A DNA stretch of 6,278 nucleotides from Methanobacteriota archaeon (GCA_002694525.1 NZMN01000037.1:1-6278), one strand, 5' to 3'; counted from the first letter of the stretch, positions 1 through 6,278 are shown. Notes: generated by a model not told the origin, from the letters alone. Program-made: numbers and translations.

Positions 1-947
1 TGCATGAGGTGTTGGAAACCGTCTGTCGATTGGTCGCCCCCGTTTCTCCGTTCATGGTGGACCGAATCCACCGCAACCTCACCGGTGAATCCGTCCACAT
101 CGCCGATTGGCCTATGGGTGTTCCCGGGACCTTGGAAGGAGCCACCGCCGATGCCTGGGACGACGACGCTGCCAGGGCAACCGCACGCTTACCGCCTCAG
201 GACACCAAGCTCGAGCAAACCATGGCCCTCGTTCGGGAACTCGCCGAGGCCGGCCGGCGCATTCGCATCGACGGCGGTCGCCGGCAGCGGTTACCGTGTG
301 CTCAGGGTTGGATCGTTGCAGGGCCCGATCTAAGCGCCTTCCACGACCTTTTGGCCGAGGAATTGAACGTCGAGGCCATCCGAGTTGAGACGGACTTGGA
401 CCGGTTCCAACGCATCGAACTTGCCCCGAACTTCCGGGCGCTTGCACCCAAGGCACGAGCGGAGGTCAACAACGTCGCCAACGCCATCCGAAACGCCGAG
501 GATCCCGAGGCTTTGCTCGCCTCGATCAACGACGGTGGAGCGGACGTGCTGGGCGTTCTGGTGGAACCCTCTGACGTCGAGGTGAAACGAGTTGAGCGTG
601 AAGGTTTTGCCGCACAAACGGTGAACAGCGAAAGCGAGAGCGACACCGTTCAGGTGAGTCTCGTTCTGGACATGAACGACACGCCCGCTCTGTTGTCCAA
701 AGGCATGGCTCGCGACATCGTTCGACGTGTTCAAGCCAAGCGAAAGGCGCTGGACTTGGACATTGAAGCCACCGTTGACCTCGAACTCTGGCTCTCCAAC
801 GCTCCACCCATGAACGCCGATGATGTTCAGTGGGTTGCGACGGAGACACGGGCCGCAGCGTGCGTGGTCCACGACACCGAGGAGGCACCTGCCCATGCCG
901 AACACTTCGAGGTCGATGGCGCATCGGTTCACTTCATCGTTTCCTGA
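1..947 (+). CDS. ileS: Isoleucyl-tRNA synthetase, C-terminal part (5' end outside window)
   Basis: IleRS charges tRNA-Ile with isoleucine in the cytoplasm. The catalytic HIGH and KMSKS motifs lie upstream of the window; what is visible is the end of the anticodon-binding domain and the C-terminal extension. The reading frame is open to the left edge (codons CAT GAG precede the GTG at 9), so the GTG is internal and not a start. Class I landmarks are LVAPVSPFM (about 30-56) and SVHIADWP (90-113), the usual end of the anticodon-binding helical bundle. After these come an ElNV-type motif (EELNVEAI, near 360) and GMARDIVRRVQAKRK (702-746), typical of the archaeal/eukaryotic IleRS tail (the DUF5915-type region). 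No bacterial-type C-terminal zinc finger is seen. It is the first gene of an apparent operon; the next starts 9 bases after the TGA at 945-947. Product identity is secure; the archaeal-type assignment is from memory of the family. Confidence 0.95.
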   Translation, partial: HEVLETVCRLVAPVSPFMVDRIHRNLTGESVHIADWPMGVPGTLEGATADAWDDDAARATARLPPQDTKLEQTMALVRELAEAGRRIRIDGGRRQRLPCAQGWIVAGPDLSAFHDLLAEELNVEAIRVETDLDRFQRIELAPNFRALAPKARAEVNNVANAIRNAEDPEALLASINDGGADVLGVLVEPSDVEVKRVEREGFAAQTVNSESESDTVQVSLVLDMNDTPALLSKGMARDIVRRVQAKRKALDLDIEATVDLELWLSNAPPMNADDVQWVATETRAAACVVHDTEEAPAHAEHFEVDGASVHFIVS

Positions 948-949
948 GG
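946..949 (+). promoter_or_regulatory. Shine-Dalgarno GAGG overlapping the ileS stop codon
   Basis: GAGG overlaps the last two bases of the ileS TGA and lies 7 bases before the GTG at 957. This fits coupled translation or reinitiation and supports GTG 957 as the start. It is also the only start candidate between the in-frame TGA and the conserved N-terminus. Confidence 0.65.
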
Positions 950-956
950 CGTTGCG

Positions 957-1718
957 GTGCGAATCGTCTCGTTGGTTCCAAGTTTGACCCTGACGCTCTT
1001 TGACCTCGGTCTTGACGCCACCAGCATCGTTGGCCGAACCCCTTGGTGCATTCACCCGGCCGAACAGGTGAGCGACGTACCGGTGGTTGGAGGGACAAAA
1101 ACGCCCACCCTCTCAAAAATCAAGGGGGCTCAACCCGACCTTGTGGTCATGGACCGGGATGAAAACCCCAAGTCGGTGCACGATTGGTGCGTGGCCAACG
1201 GGCTGCCCACCTTCGTCTGCGATGTACGCCACCCGCGCGACGTCCCCCTGATGCTGCGGGAGCTCGGGCAGGCCGTCAACCGATCCGAGGCTGCCGAGGT
1301 GCATGCACGTGCGATTGAAGCGATGCTTCGTCGGGCACCGGACACCAACGGACGCACGGCCCTTCCGCTGATTTGGCATCGTCCCTTGATGGCCGCCAAC
1401 GGAACGACGTATGCGGGAAACATGCTCGCCTGTCTTGGTTTCAACGTCCCCAACATCGAGCCGGACGGAACCGGCTACCCTGAGGTGAGCCCCGAAATCA
1501 TCCTGCAGCACGGCGTCACCGATGTCTTTCTCTCGAGCGAACCCCACGAGTTTACGGACGAAGAGAGTCGGTCGCTTTCGGAAGCGTTTGGAAACCTCAC
1601 CGCCACACCGCCAAGAATTCATTTCATCGACGGAGAGGATTTGACCTGGATGGGCTCGAGAACCGCCGAAGCGTTGCAACGACTCGGCGACCGCCTCAAC
1701 CGTGTCCACCTCGAGTGA
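957..1718 (+). CDS. BtuF-like / helical-backbone metal-receptor protein (cobalamin-binding-like), no signal peptide
   Basis: A 253-residue protein of the periplasmic-binding class III type (BtuF-like, metal- or corrinoid-binding). Conserved blocks in order are RIVSLVPSLT at residues 2-11, GRTPWCIHP at 26-34, VGGTKTPTLSKI at 44-55, PDLVVMDRDEN at 60-70, a WHRPLMAANGTTYAGN block at 140-155, YPEVS at 174-178, LSSEPHEF at 192-199 and the terminal IDGEDLTWMGSR at 224-235. The start is GTG 957, the first possible start after an in-frame TGA, with GAGG 7 bases upstream. The conserved first strand begins at residue 2, so there is no room for a signal peptide or lipobox and the protein is probably cytoplasmic. 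A classical ABC binding protein would be exported. No permease or ATPase gene is adjacent. The family call is firm. The ligand (cobalamin, iron chelate or other) and role are unknown; corrinoid binding or salvage is only a guess. Confidence 0.85.
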   Translation: MRIVSLVPSLTLTLFDLGLDATSIVGRTPWCIHPAEQVSDVPVVGGTKTPTLSKIKGAQPDLVVMDRDENPKSVHDWCVANGLPTFVCDVRHPRDVPLMLRELGQAVNRSEAAEVHARAIEAMLRRAPDTNGRTALPLIWHRPLMAANGTTYAGNMLACLGFNVPNIEPDGTGYPEVSPEIILQHGVTDVFLSSEPHEFTDEESRSLSEAFGNLTATPPRIHFIDGEDLTWMGSRTAEALQRLGDRLNRVHLE

Positions 1719-1757
1719 CCAAAGCAGCGAAGCGACGCCTTCAAATCACGCCCAAGC

Positions 1758-1763
1758 GAGGGG
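1758..1763 (+). promoter_or_regulatory. Shine-Dalgarno GAGGGG for the lipoprotein
   Basis: GAGGGG sits 5 bases upstream of ATG 1769 and decides between two in-frame starts. GTG 1715 overlaps the previous stop as GTGA but has no comparable Shine-Dalgarno. ATG 1769 gives a compact lipoprotein signal peptide. Confidence 0.65.
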
Positions 1764-1768
1764 CAGGC

Positions 1769-3163
1769 ATGCGCAGAACACCCGTGGTGCTGGCCATGGT
1801 CGCGTCCATGCTTTTGGCCGGGTGTTTTGGCGATGGAAGCGGTGCGGTCACCACGGAAGAGGTCGAACCCTTGTTCGACACCTACGTCCGAATCGACGCC
1901 CAACCACACGAAGTGGAGCGCATGTTCTCCACCGTCGACCTGCGCACCAACGCCACCACCAACACCACATGGGCGGTGTTTGACGCCTCCTACGGTGGCA
2001 ATTGCTGCGAGCACTACCTGGCCACCGACATCGACGGACAAATCCTCAACATCGGTGGCGAATACCCCGTCTTCTCGACCGACCGAGGCCACATGTGGGA
2101 CACCTACGTTCCGCCTGCACTGCCCGACGACCAGTGCCGAACCTTCATTCCGACCAACCCCGGACAGGAAGGTCTGGGGGAGGGCAGCATCGTTCAAGCC
2201 ACCAACGGGGACATCATTTCCATGTCGTGGTTCCCGTACGTCGGAGGCGACTTGAAGCTGGACAAGTTCTACGCCATCCTCTACGACGAATCCGAGGGCG
2301 AGTGGAAGTGGTGCTACAATCGACTCACGGAACCGTTCTACGACCGCTCGTGGCAAGTCGAAGTGATCGGTCCGATCAGCTCCTCGATCGGCGACGGTGA
2401 GTGGGCCAGCATCGTCGTGTCCAATTTTTGGCACCAGACCCAAAACGCAGGCGGCCAAATCAGCGTTGACGGTCTCAACTACTACCCCTTCCAGTTCCCC
2501 GGAAGGGACGGAGGCGACCCACCCATCGAGTTGGATTTGGACTTCACGCAAGCCGACCTTCCGGCGTACTGGGACGTCAACAAGCCCCACAAGGAAATGC
2601 GGGCGTTCCCTCTGCCCAGCGGAGGCATCATCTTCCCGTCCTACTACAACAACGGCAACGCAGCCTACATGGACACCACGCTTTCATGGAACGAACTGGC
2701 GGTGCAGTTCCCCTCTGAGTACTGTCAAATCGACCGCACCGGAACGCTGCACTGCGTGTCCAACAGCGGCACGACCTTCACCCACTACATGTCGATCGAC
2801 GGTGCCTTGACGTGGTCCAACCACACCTACTCACTTGACGCCACCGCCTCACAAATTGAGGAGTGGGAATTCCAAGCCAACGGCGAATTGGACTTGTTCG
2901 TGCTCAACGTGCGCTACCAGTCGACCAACGGCCCCGACGTGGACACCGTGTACCACGTCCGTGGCTACTCCGAGGACATGACGCCCGACACGCTCACGTA
3001 CATCGGACAGGGCGATCTCGACTCGACTTCCGGCGCCGGCAACGACATTCGGTTCGACTTCGCCTCGCTGGCCTTGCTCAACGACGGAGGCGTTGTTGTG
3101 GCCTACCACGATTCGACCGACCCGGACCCGCTCTTTGCCGTTGAACTGGAAATGCCGGTTTGA
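1769..3163 (+). CDS. Secreted lipoprotein with Asp-box (sialidase/BNR-type) repeats, probable beta-propeller
   Basis: From ATG 1769 the product is 464 residues. It opens with a lipoprotein signal peptide: MRRT, a hydrophobic stretch, then the lipobox LLAGC with Cys19 as the likely lipidated residue. The mature protein should be anchored on the outer face of the membrane. Two clear Asp-box-type motifs (S-x-D-x-G/A-x-x-W) are STDRGHMW at residues 103-110 and SIDGALTW at 342-349; MDTTLSW at 301-307 is a degenerate third. Asp boxes mark blades of sialidase-like or BNR beta-propellers. The body is rich in Trp, Tyr, Asn, Thr and Asp with few Lys, as in exported proteins, and has NAT and NTT sequons near the N-terminus and a Cys-Cys pair at residues 79-80. 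I could not identify the catalytic Arg triad of true sialidases, so a binding or structural role is as likely as an enzymatic one. It is third in the ileS operon. An alternative start at GTG 1715 would add 18 basic residues. The specific substrate is unknown. Confidence 0.8.
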   Translation: MRRTPVVLAMVASMLLAGCFGDGSGAVTTEEVEPLFDTYVRIDAQPHEVERMFSTVDLRTNATTNTTWAVFDASYGGNCCEHYLATDIDGQILNIGGEYPVFSTDRGHMWDTYVPPALPDDQCRTFIPTNPGQEGLGEGSIVQATNGDIISMSWFPYVGGDLKLDKFYAILYDESEGEWKWCYNRLTEPFYDRSWQVEVIGPISSSIGDGEWASIVVSNFWHQTQNAGGQISVDGLNYYPFQFPGRDGGDPPIELDLDFTQADLPAYWDVNKPHKEMRAFPLPSGGIIFPSYYNNGNAAYMDTTLSWNELAVQFPSEYCQIDRTGTLHCVSNSGTTFTHYMSIDGALTWSNHTYSLDATASQIEEWEFQANGELDLFVLNVRYQSTNGPDVDTVYHVRGYSEDMTPDTLTYIGQGDLDSTSGAGNDIRFDFASLALLNDGGVVVAYHDSTDPDPLFAVELEMPV

Positions 3164-3174
3164 TCATTCGGCAT
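3152..3174. repeat. Short inverted repeat centred on the abutting convergent stop codons
   Basis: ATGCCG at 3152-3157 and CGGCAT at 3169-3174 are perfect inverted copies around an 11-base loop. The loop contains TGATCA (3161-3166), made of the lipoprotein TGA and the reverse-strand TGA of the MutS-like gene. The structure is almost symmetrical around the gene junction, so it would form in transcripts from either side. There is no T-tract on either strand after it, so calling it a terminator is not justified; a six-base stem may also arise by chance. Confidence 0.35.
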
Positions 3175-5167
3175 CGGCAAACATGTCGAGGATGTCCCCA
3201 AACAGCGCCTTTGCGTTGCCCGTGCTCTTCTCGACCAGGCGCTTGACGATGAGCTCAGGCGTTGACCTTGCGAGGTGATTGCGCTTGGGCGTGCGGTCCA
3301 CGAGCAACTCGAGGTCGGGACCCAACCCACTGGCTTCGATGCCGTCCACTCGCAGGTCGTCCCGACCGGTTGATGCGAGAATGGCAGGGGCGAGGTGGGT
3401 TACGAGGAGCATGGTGGTGTCGGGTTGAGCCTCAGCAGCCAGAAGCATGCCAGCGATGATTCTCGCACCGGCGCCGGGCTCCGTGATGGCCTCGAGTTCG
3501 TCGGCCAGAATCAGCTTCGGTGTCGGATCGCTGACCACGGTGGCCAACTCAACCAGCGTCTGCTCCAGCGCACCGGCGCTCTGCGTCCCGCCGGCTTTGG
3601 CCAAAATGTGGAGCGCATCCACCTTTCCAATTCGAGCGCTGTCGGCCGGCACAGGCAAACCCATGTGGCCCAAGATGCATGCGAAAGCCATGCACTCGAG
3701 GAGCGTGGTCTTGCCACCGGAATTGGCACCGGTCAACAACGCCAAGGATTGCTGGTCGCCATCGACTGCGGCGTCACCAAGACCGTAGGTTACGGGATCG
3801 GGATCGAGACCGAGCAAGATGTGCCGCCCGTTGTCAAGCCATACGCCGTGGTCGACCAACTCGGGCATCACGCACCGGTCGTGCTTCGCCCAACGCGCAA
3901 TCGACAACCACTGATCGGCTTCGATCATACGACGCACGGCTTGTTCACAGTGGGCCTTCAGCGGTCCGAGTTGACGAGCGAGGTTGACCAGGTGATCGGT
4001 TTTTTCCGCCTTGAGTTTGGATTCCAACGCCGCATCGATGCCGTCAATGGTTTGCCGGTCAATTTTCGCCGGCCATGCGTCCGTGAACACGTCGAACGGG
4101 CAACGCAGCGAAGCCGGTTCCAAAAACCCAGCCAGATGTTCCCTCGCTTGCTGCATCGCTTCCTGAATCACGTGACCCGTCGCATCGCGGAGTTTTCGCT
4201 GAAACGCCGTCCCGTCGGCCAACGCTTCGAGAAGTTCTGCGCCAGAGAGGGCCATTTTTGCGTCGTTCATGGCCGATTCAACCTGCTGATTTACGTCGTT
4301 CTCCAAACGCTTGACGGTGGTCCACAGTTCGTCCTTGATTCGAGCGACGTCCTCGATTTGGGAAGCGTCCCCAAGCATGCTCATGGTCTCGGGCAGGGTG
4401 TGCAGCGGCTGGAGGGCGGAGCGGAGTTCATCAAGCGCACCGTTGGTCGGAAATCGGTCCGAACGAATGGCTTCAACGACCTCGCACAGAACATCGAGGG
4501 TTTTCCTGTTGTGCGTGAACCAGTCGATGGTGCGTTCGGGCAAAACGAGCGCTTCGTCGGGTGCTGTTCCGAGAACCAACCAACCATCGGGCGCCTCCAT
4601 GGGTGCTCCTGAACCAAGCCAAGACACGGTCTTGAACACCGTGTAGTCCTTCCACGATTCACTTTCCGTCGGCTTGAGCACACGGCAGTACCGCTTCAGA
4701 TGCTCGAGCGGTTCGTGCGAGACGACCACGCGCTCGTACCGCTCTTGCTTCTCCTTCAAACGGCCAAGTTGGGACCACGCCTTGCGTTGCGTGTCCAGCC
4801 AATCCCCGTCAAGTTCCATGGCGGAAGCGATTCGTTGTCGCCGAGGACCGGGGTCGGAAACGGGCATCAGCAGACCCATGCGCTCTTTGGTTGCTGTGCA
4901 TGCGGCGAACGATTGGATGTGGGACAGCAACTGTTGATGCAATTTTCGAGCCTCTTTGGTGGCCAGGAAAGCACCCTCGCCCCCGGCAAACGAGCGCGCC
5001 ATCGAAAGGGCTCGCTTTACGGAGAGTCCGTCCACCTCCGCCAAACGGCCCACGTCGCCTGATGCGAGCGTGGAAACGACGGCTTCCTCTGAACCGAAGT
5101 GCTCTCGCATTTTGGCGGCCATTCGTTCGCTGACACCGGGAAGCGTGCTCAAAACCATGGGCCACAT
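3164..5167 (-). CDS. Helix-hairpin-helix protein with MutS-family ATPase domain (archaeal MutS-like)
   Basis: A 667-residue DNA-binding ATPase. Residues 5-60 form a tandem helix-hairpin-helix domain, with hairpins at LPGVS (9-13) and VDGLS (45-49). A long, mostly helical middle follows, with a charged coiled-coil-like stretch near 266-305, resembling the MutS core/lever region. The C-terminal MutS-type ATPase has Walker A GANSGGKT (480-487, Lys486), Walker B LILADELEAITEPG (Asp556, Glu557) and a LLVTHLAP motif (His591). The mismatch-recognition domain I of canonical MutS, with its Phe-x-Glu motif, is not present. I see no Smr nuclease domain at the C-terminus. It is therefore likely a MutS2/MutS5-like protein acting on branched or structured DNA, not the standard mismatch sensor; that role is inferred. 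The start is ATG 5167, with a second in-frame ATG at 5158 (Met4). An in-frame stop (TCA at 5174-5176 on the + strand) rules out longer forms. No good Shine-Dalgarno is seen. Confidence 0.88.
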   Translation of the reverse strand: MWPMVLSTLPGVSERMAAKMREHFGSEEAVVSTLASGDVGRLAEVDGLSVKRALSMARSFAGGEGAFLATKEARKLHQQLLSHIQSFAACTATKERMGLLMPVSDPGPRRQRIASAMELDGDWLDTQRKAWSQLGRLKEKQERYERVVVSHEPLEHLKRYCRVLKPTESESWKDYTVFKTVSWLGSGAPMEAPDGWLVLGTAPDEALVLPERTIDWFTHNRKTLDVLCEVVEAIRSDRFPTNGALDELRSALQPLHTLPETMSMLGDASQIEDVARIKDELWTTVKRLENDVNQQVESAMNDAKMALSGAELLEALADGTAFQRKLRDATGHVIQEAMQQAREHLAGFLEPASLRCPFDVFTDAWPAKIDRQTIDGIDAALESKLKAEKTDHLVNLARQLGPLKAHCEQAVRRMIEADQWLSIARWAKHDRCVMPELVDHGVWLDNGRHILLGLDPDPVTYGLGDAAVDGDQQSLALLTGANSGGKTTLLECMAFACILGHMGLPVPADSARIGKVDALHILAKAGGTQSAGALEQTLVELATVVSDPTPKLILADELEAITEPGAGARIIAGMLLAAEAQPDTTMLLVTHLAPAILASTGRDDLRVDGIEASGLGPDLELLVDRTPKRNHLARSTPELIVKRLVEKSTGNAKALFGDILDMFADAE

Positions 5168-5263
5168 CGTTTGTCAAGGGCTTAAGAGGATGACGCTAGG
5201 GGGGGCGATGGAACGTTGATTGTAGCGGGCACCGCCGAATGATGAGCCGCTTCGAACGCTGTG
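5168..5263 (-). promoter_or_regulatory. Intergenic spacer upstream of the MutS-like gene, possible weak promoter
   Basis: The 96 bases lie between two genes read leftward. On the minus strand there is a run of seven C (G7 at 5199-5205 on the + strand), a TCTTAAG element (around 5181-5187) and a TACAAT-like element (around 5219-5224). Either could be a poor archaeal TATA box. The TTAAG element is about 25 bases from ATG 5158, which would fit a leaderless message starting at Met4. Neither matches consensus well, and co-transcription with the upstream hydrolase gene is equally possible. Confidence 0.25.
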
Positions 5264-5280
5264 TCAGCAGGTGCGCTGAC
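5263..5280 (-). other. Small hairpin over the S15 hydrolase stop codon
   Basis: GTCAGC at 5263-5268 and GCTGAC at 5275-5280 form a perfect 6-bp stem with a 6-base loop, with the minus-strand TGA inside the stem. One arm shares bases with the longer inverted repeat at 5271-5327, so the two folds exclude each other. No T-tract follows on the minus strand. Confidence 0.4.
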
Positions 5281-6278
5281 CTTCACCGCCGTATTCCATC
5301 ATCGGTGCTTGGAACAGGTCAGCGCACGTTCGGTTCACGAGCGGCAACGTCAGGGTTGATTCGGCCCAGTTGATGGTGTAGCCTCCGGATGCTGCAGGAG
5401 AGGGAACGTAATCGCGGCCGGTTTGGGACATCGTTATGACGATGGATTGACCCGCTTCCAGATGAATGTCCATGGCCATGAATTCCATTTTGCCCAAAAC
5501 GGTTTGGAAACCGAGCAGGGCCTCCTGACCGTCTCGACCGCCCGCATGGAACCGGAAGTCCATGACGGCGTGGCCCAGTCGGAGGCCGTCGCCGTCGGTC
5601 ATCTCAAGGTATCCGTGAGCGCCGTTGCTGGTGTGCGGGGTCACGGCGATGTGGAAGGTGGGCATACCGGCGATGAAAACGTCGTTTTCAAAGGGACCGT
5701 AGGTCATCGTGATGGTTTCGGTGGTCGTGATCATCGAGGCACCGGAAGGGTTGAGGTCAGCGGCGCTGATCTCTCGATACTCCGTGTCCGGGGCGGGGTA
5801 GGTCGTTTCAAACCTCCAGCCGCCTCGGTTGTCTTGCATCTCAACCCCCAGTGTGGGTGCCCGACCTTCGCCTTTGAGGTACCAGTCAAACCAGTACAGC
5901 ATTTCATCGGCCCAGTCCCAACGAAGGGTGTAGGGGTAGGCTTCGGCACCCTCTCCGCTGGGAAGTGAACTGTGTCCCGATTTTCGGTCGGGATAGTCGT
6001 GGGCCCACTGGCCTGCGAGGGTCTTGATTTCAATGCCGGCATCCTCCACGATTTGGTGGGTTGGGAACGACATGTGCGGGTCGACGTTCCAGTCCTGCAT
6101 GCCCTGGATGATGTAAACGGAGCCGTTGTAGTTCTGGACCACTCGGTCGAGGAACGAACGTTCGGTCCAGTAGTCGTTTCCTGCGTACGTGACCATCCCG
6201 CCGGTCATGTACGCTGCGGGTCCGTTGACGTAGCCCTCAAGGTAGCCCTCGCACAAGGTGTGGGCGTCTTCTGCTGTC
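5264..6278 (-). CDS. S15/CocE-family alpha/beta hydrolase (X-Pro dipeptidyl-peptidase-like), C-terminal part
   Basis: The frame is open to the right edge, so the N-terminus, any signal peptide and the catalytic serine lie outside; 337 codons are visible. Members of this family cleave X-Pro dipeptides or small ester/amide substrates with a Ser-Asp-His triad. The visible acid is the Asp in [11 protein letters not shown] (codon 6092-6094) and the visible base is the His in GQWAHDYP (codon 5999-6001). An NDYWTERS motif precedes them, as usual between the cap and the core. After [17 protein letters not shown] the remaining 210 or so residues are beta-rich with many Thr, Gly and Asp and match the PepX_C jelly-roll domain. 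Two Cys lie close to the end, one being the very last residue, which suggests a disulfide in an exported protein. Peptidase versus esterase specificity cannot be decided here. The TTG-initiated reading from 6256 is internal and not a start. Confidence 0.87.
   Translation of the reverse strand, partial: TAEDAHTLCEGYLEGYVNGPAAYMTGGMVTYAGNDYWTERSFLDRVVQNYNGSVYIIQGMQDWNVDPHMSFPTHQIVEDAGIEIKTLAGQWAHDYPDRKSGHSSLPSGEGAEAYPYTLRWDWADEMLYWFDWYLKGEGRAPTLGVEMQDNRGGWRFETTYPAPDTEYREISAADLNPSGASMITTTETITMTYGPFENDVFIAGMPTFHIAVTPHTSNGAHGYLEMTDGDGLRLGHAVMDFRFHAGGRDGQEALLGFQTVLGKMEFMAMDIHLEAGQSIVITMSQTGRDYVPSPAASGGYTINWAESTLTLPLVNRTCADLFQAPMMEYGGEGQRTC
5271..5327 (-). repeat. 12-bp perfect inverted repeat at the 3' end of the S15 hydrolase gene
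   Basis: GTGCGCTGACCT at 5271-5282 and AGGTCAGCGCAC at 5316-5327 are exact reverse complements separated by 33 bases. Inside the spacer CACCG (5284-5288) and CGGTG (5303-5307) can pair as a second stem. In the mRNA this would give a long, GC-rich stem-loop ending a few bases before the TGA. The two arms encode unrelated peptides (TCADL and EGQRT), so the symmetry is not explained by a protein repeat. Confidence 0.6.

Noticed and set aside
330..1055. 241-codon open frame on the - strand over ileS
   Set aside because: It is antisense to the conserved IleRS tail and has no family motif or translation signal of its own.
1113..1709. 198-codon open frame on the - strand over the BtuF-like gene
   Set aside because: Its whole length is antisense to a protein with all family blocks intact, so it is a shadow frame.
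1619..2590. 323-codon open frame on the - strand across the BtuF-like/lipoprotein junction
   Set aside because: It overlaps two well-supported genes on the other strand, and its Val/Gly/Asp-rich translation is typical of a mirror frame.
4000..4005. T6 run on the + strand considered as an archaeal terminator for the lipoprotein transcript
   Set aside because: It lies more than 800 bases beyond the lipoprotein stop, inside the MutS-like gene, and is explained by the opposite-strand coding sequence (Lys/Glu codons).
3395..4612. 405-codon open frame on the + strand inside the MutS-like gene
   Set aside because: It is antisense to a gene with clear Walker A, Walker B and HhH motifs. Its translation shows no recognisable motif and it has no good Shine-Dalgarno. 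Long antisense frames are common in GC-rich genes.
5199..5205. G7 homopolymer in the 5168-5263 spacer as a phase-variation tract
   Set aside because: It is short, non-coding and not placed within recognisable promoter elements. It is an ordinary run for a GC-rich spacer, though it could be a sequencing-error site.
5423..5968. 181-codon open frame on the + strand over the S15 hydrolase
   Set aside because: It is antisense to the PepX_C region, with a Gly/Val/His-rich composition of a mirror frame and no Shine-Dalgarno.
1..6278. Search for CRISPR repeats, insertion sequence ends, tRNA or rRNA genes and defence or mobile genes
   Set aside because: No regularly spaced repeats, transposase motifs, cloverleaf-like segments or defence domains were found. 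The window reads as ordinary chromosomal genes.

Overview
The window is a densely coded piece (roughly 97% in genes) of a GC-rich prokaryotic genome, most likely an archaeon. Three things point that way. The isoleucyl-tRNA synthetase has the archaeal/eukaryotic type of C-terminus. A helix-hairpin-helix protein with a MutS-type ATPase carries the ADELEAITEPG Walker B signature that I associate with archaeal members. The gene mix (tRNA synthetase, Asp-box lipoprotein, secreted S15-type hydrolase) would suit a marine Group II euryarchaeon (Ca. Poseidoniales). That lineage is an inference from gene content; there is no rRNA or other decisive marker here.

Layout. Positions 1-3163 (+ strand) look like one operon. 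It starts with the 3' end of ileS (cut by the window edge). A BtuF/helical-backbone metal-receptor-like protein without a signal peptide follows after a 9-base gap, with its Shine-Dalgarno overlapping the ileS stop. Then comes a lipoprotein with an LLAGC lipobox and sialidase-type Asp boxes. Positions 3164-5167 (- strand) hold the HhH/MutS-like ATPase. Its stop codon abuts the lipoprotein stop with no base between them, forming TGATCA. After a 96-base spacer (5168-5263), positions 5264-6278 (- strand) hold the C-terminal part of an S15/CocE-type alpha/beta hydrolase (X-Pro dipeptidyl-peptidase-like), cut by the right edge.

Functionally this is a mixed housekeeping and surface-protein neighbourhood. 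It covers translation (ileS), a probable corrinoid or metal-chelate binding protein of unknown role, a surface beta-propeller lipoprotein, DNA transaction/repair (MutS-like) and extracellular peptide or ester hydrolysis (S15). I see no mobile element, CRISPR array, tRNA or rRNA, and no clear defence system. The most notable non-coding signal is a 12-bp perfect inverted repeat at the 3' end of the S15 hydrolase gene, with a competing 6-bp hairpin over its stop codon. All five genes end in TGA.
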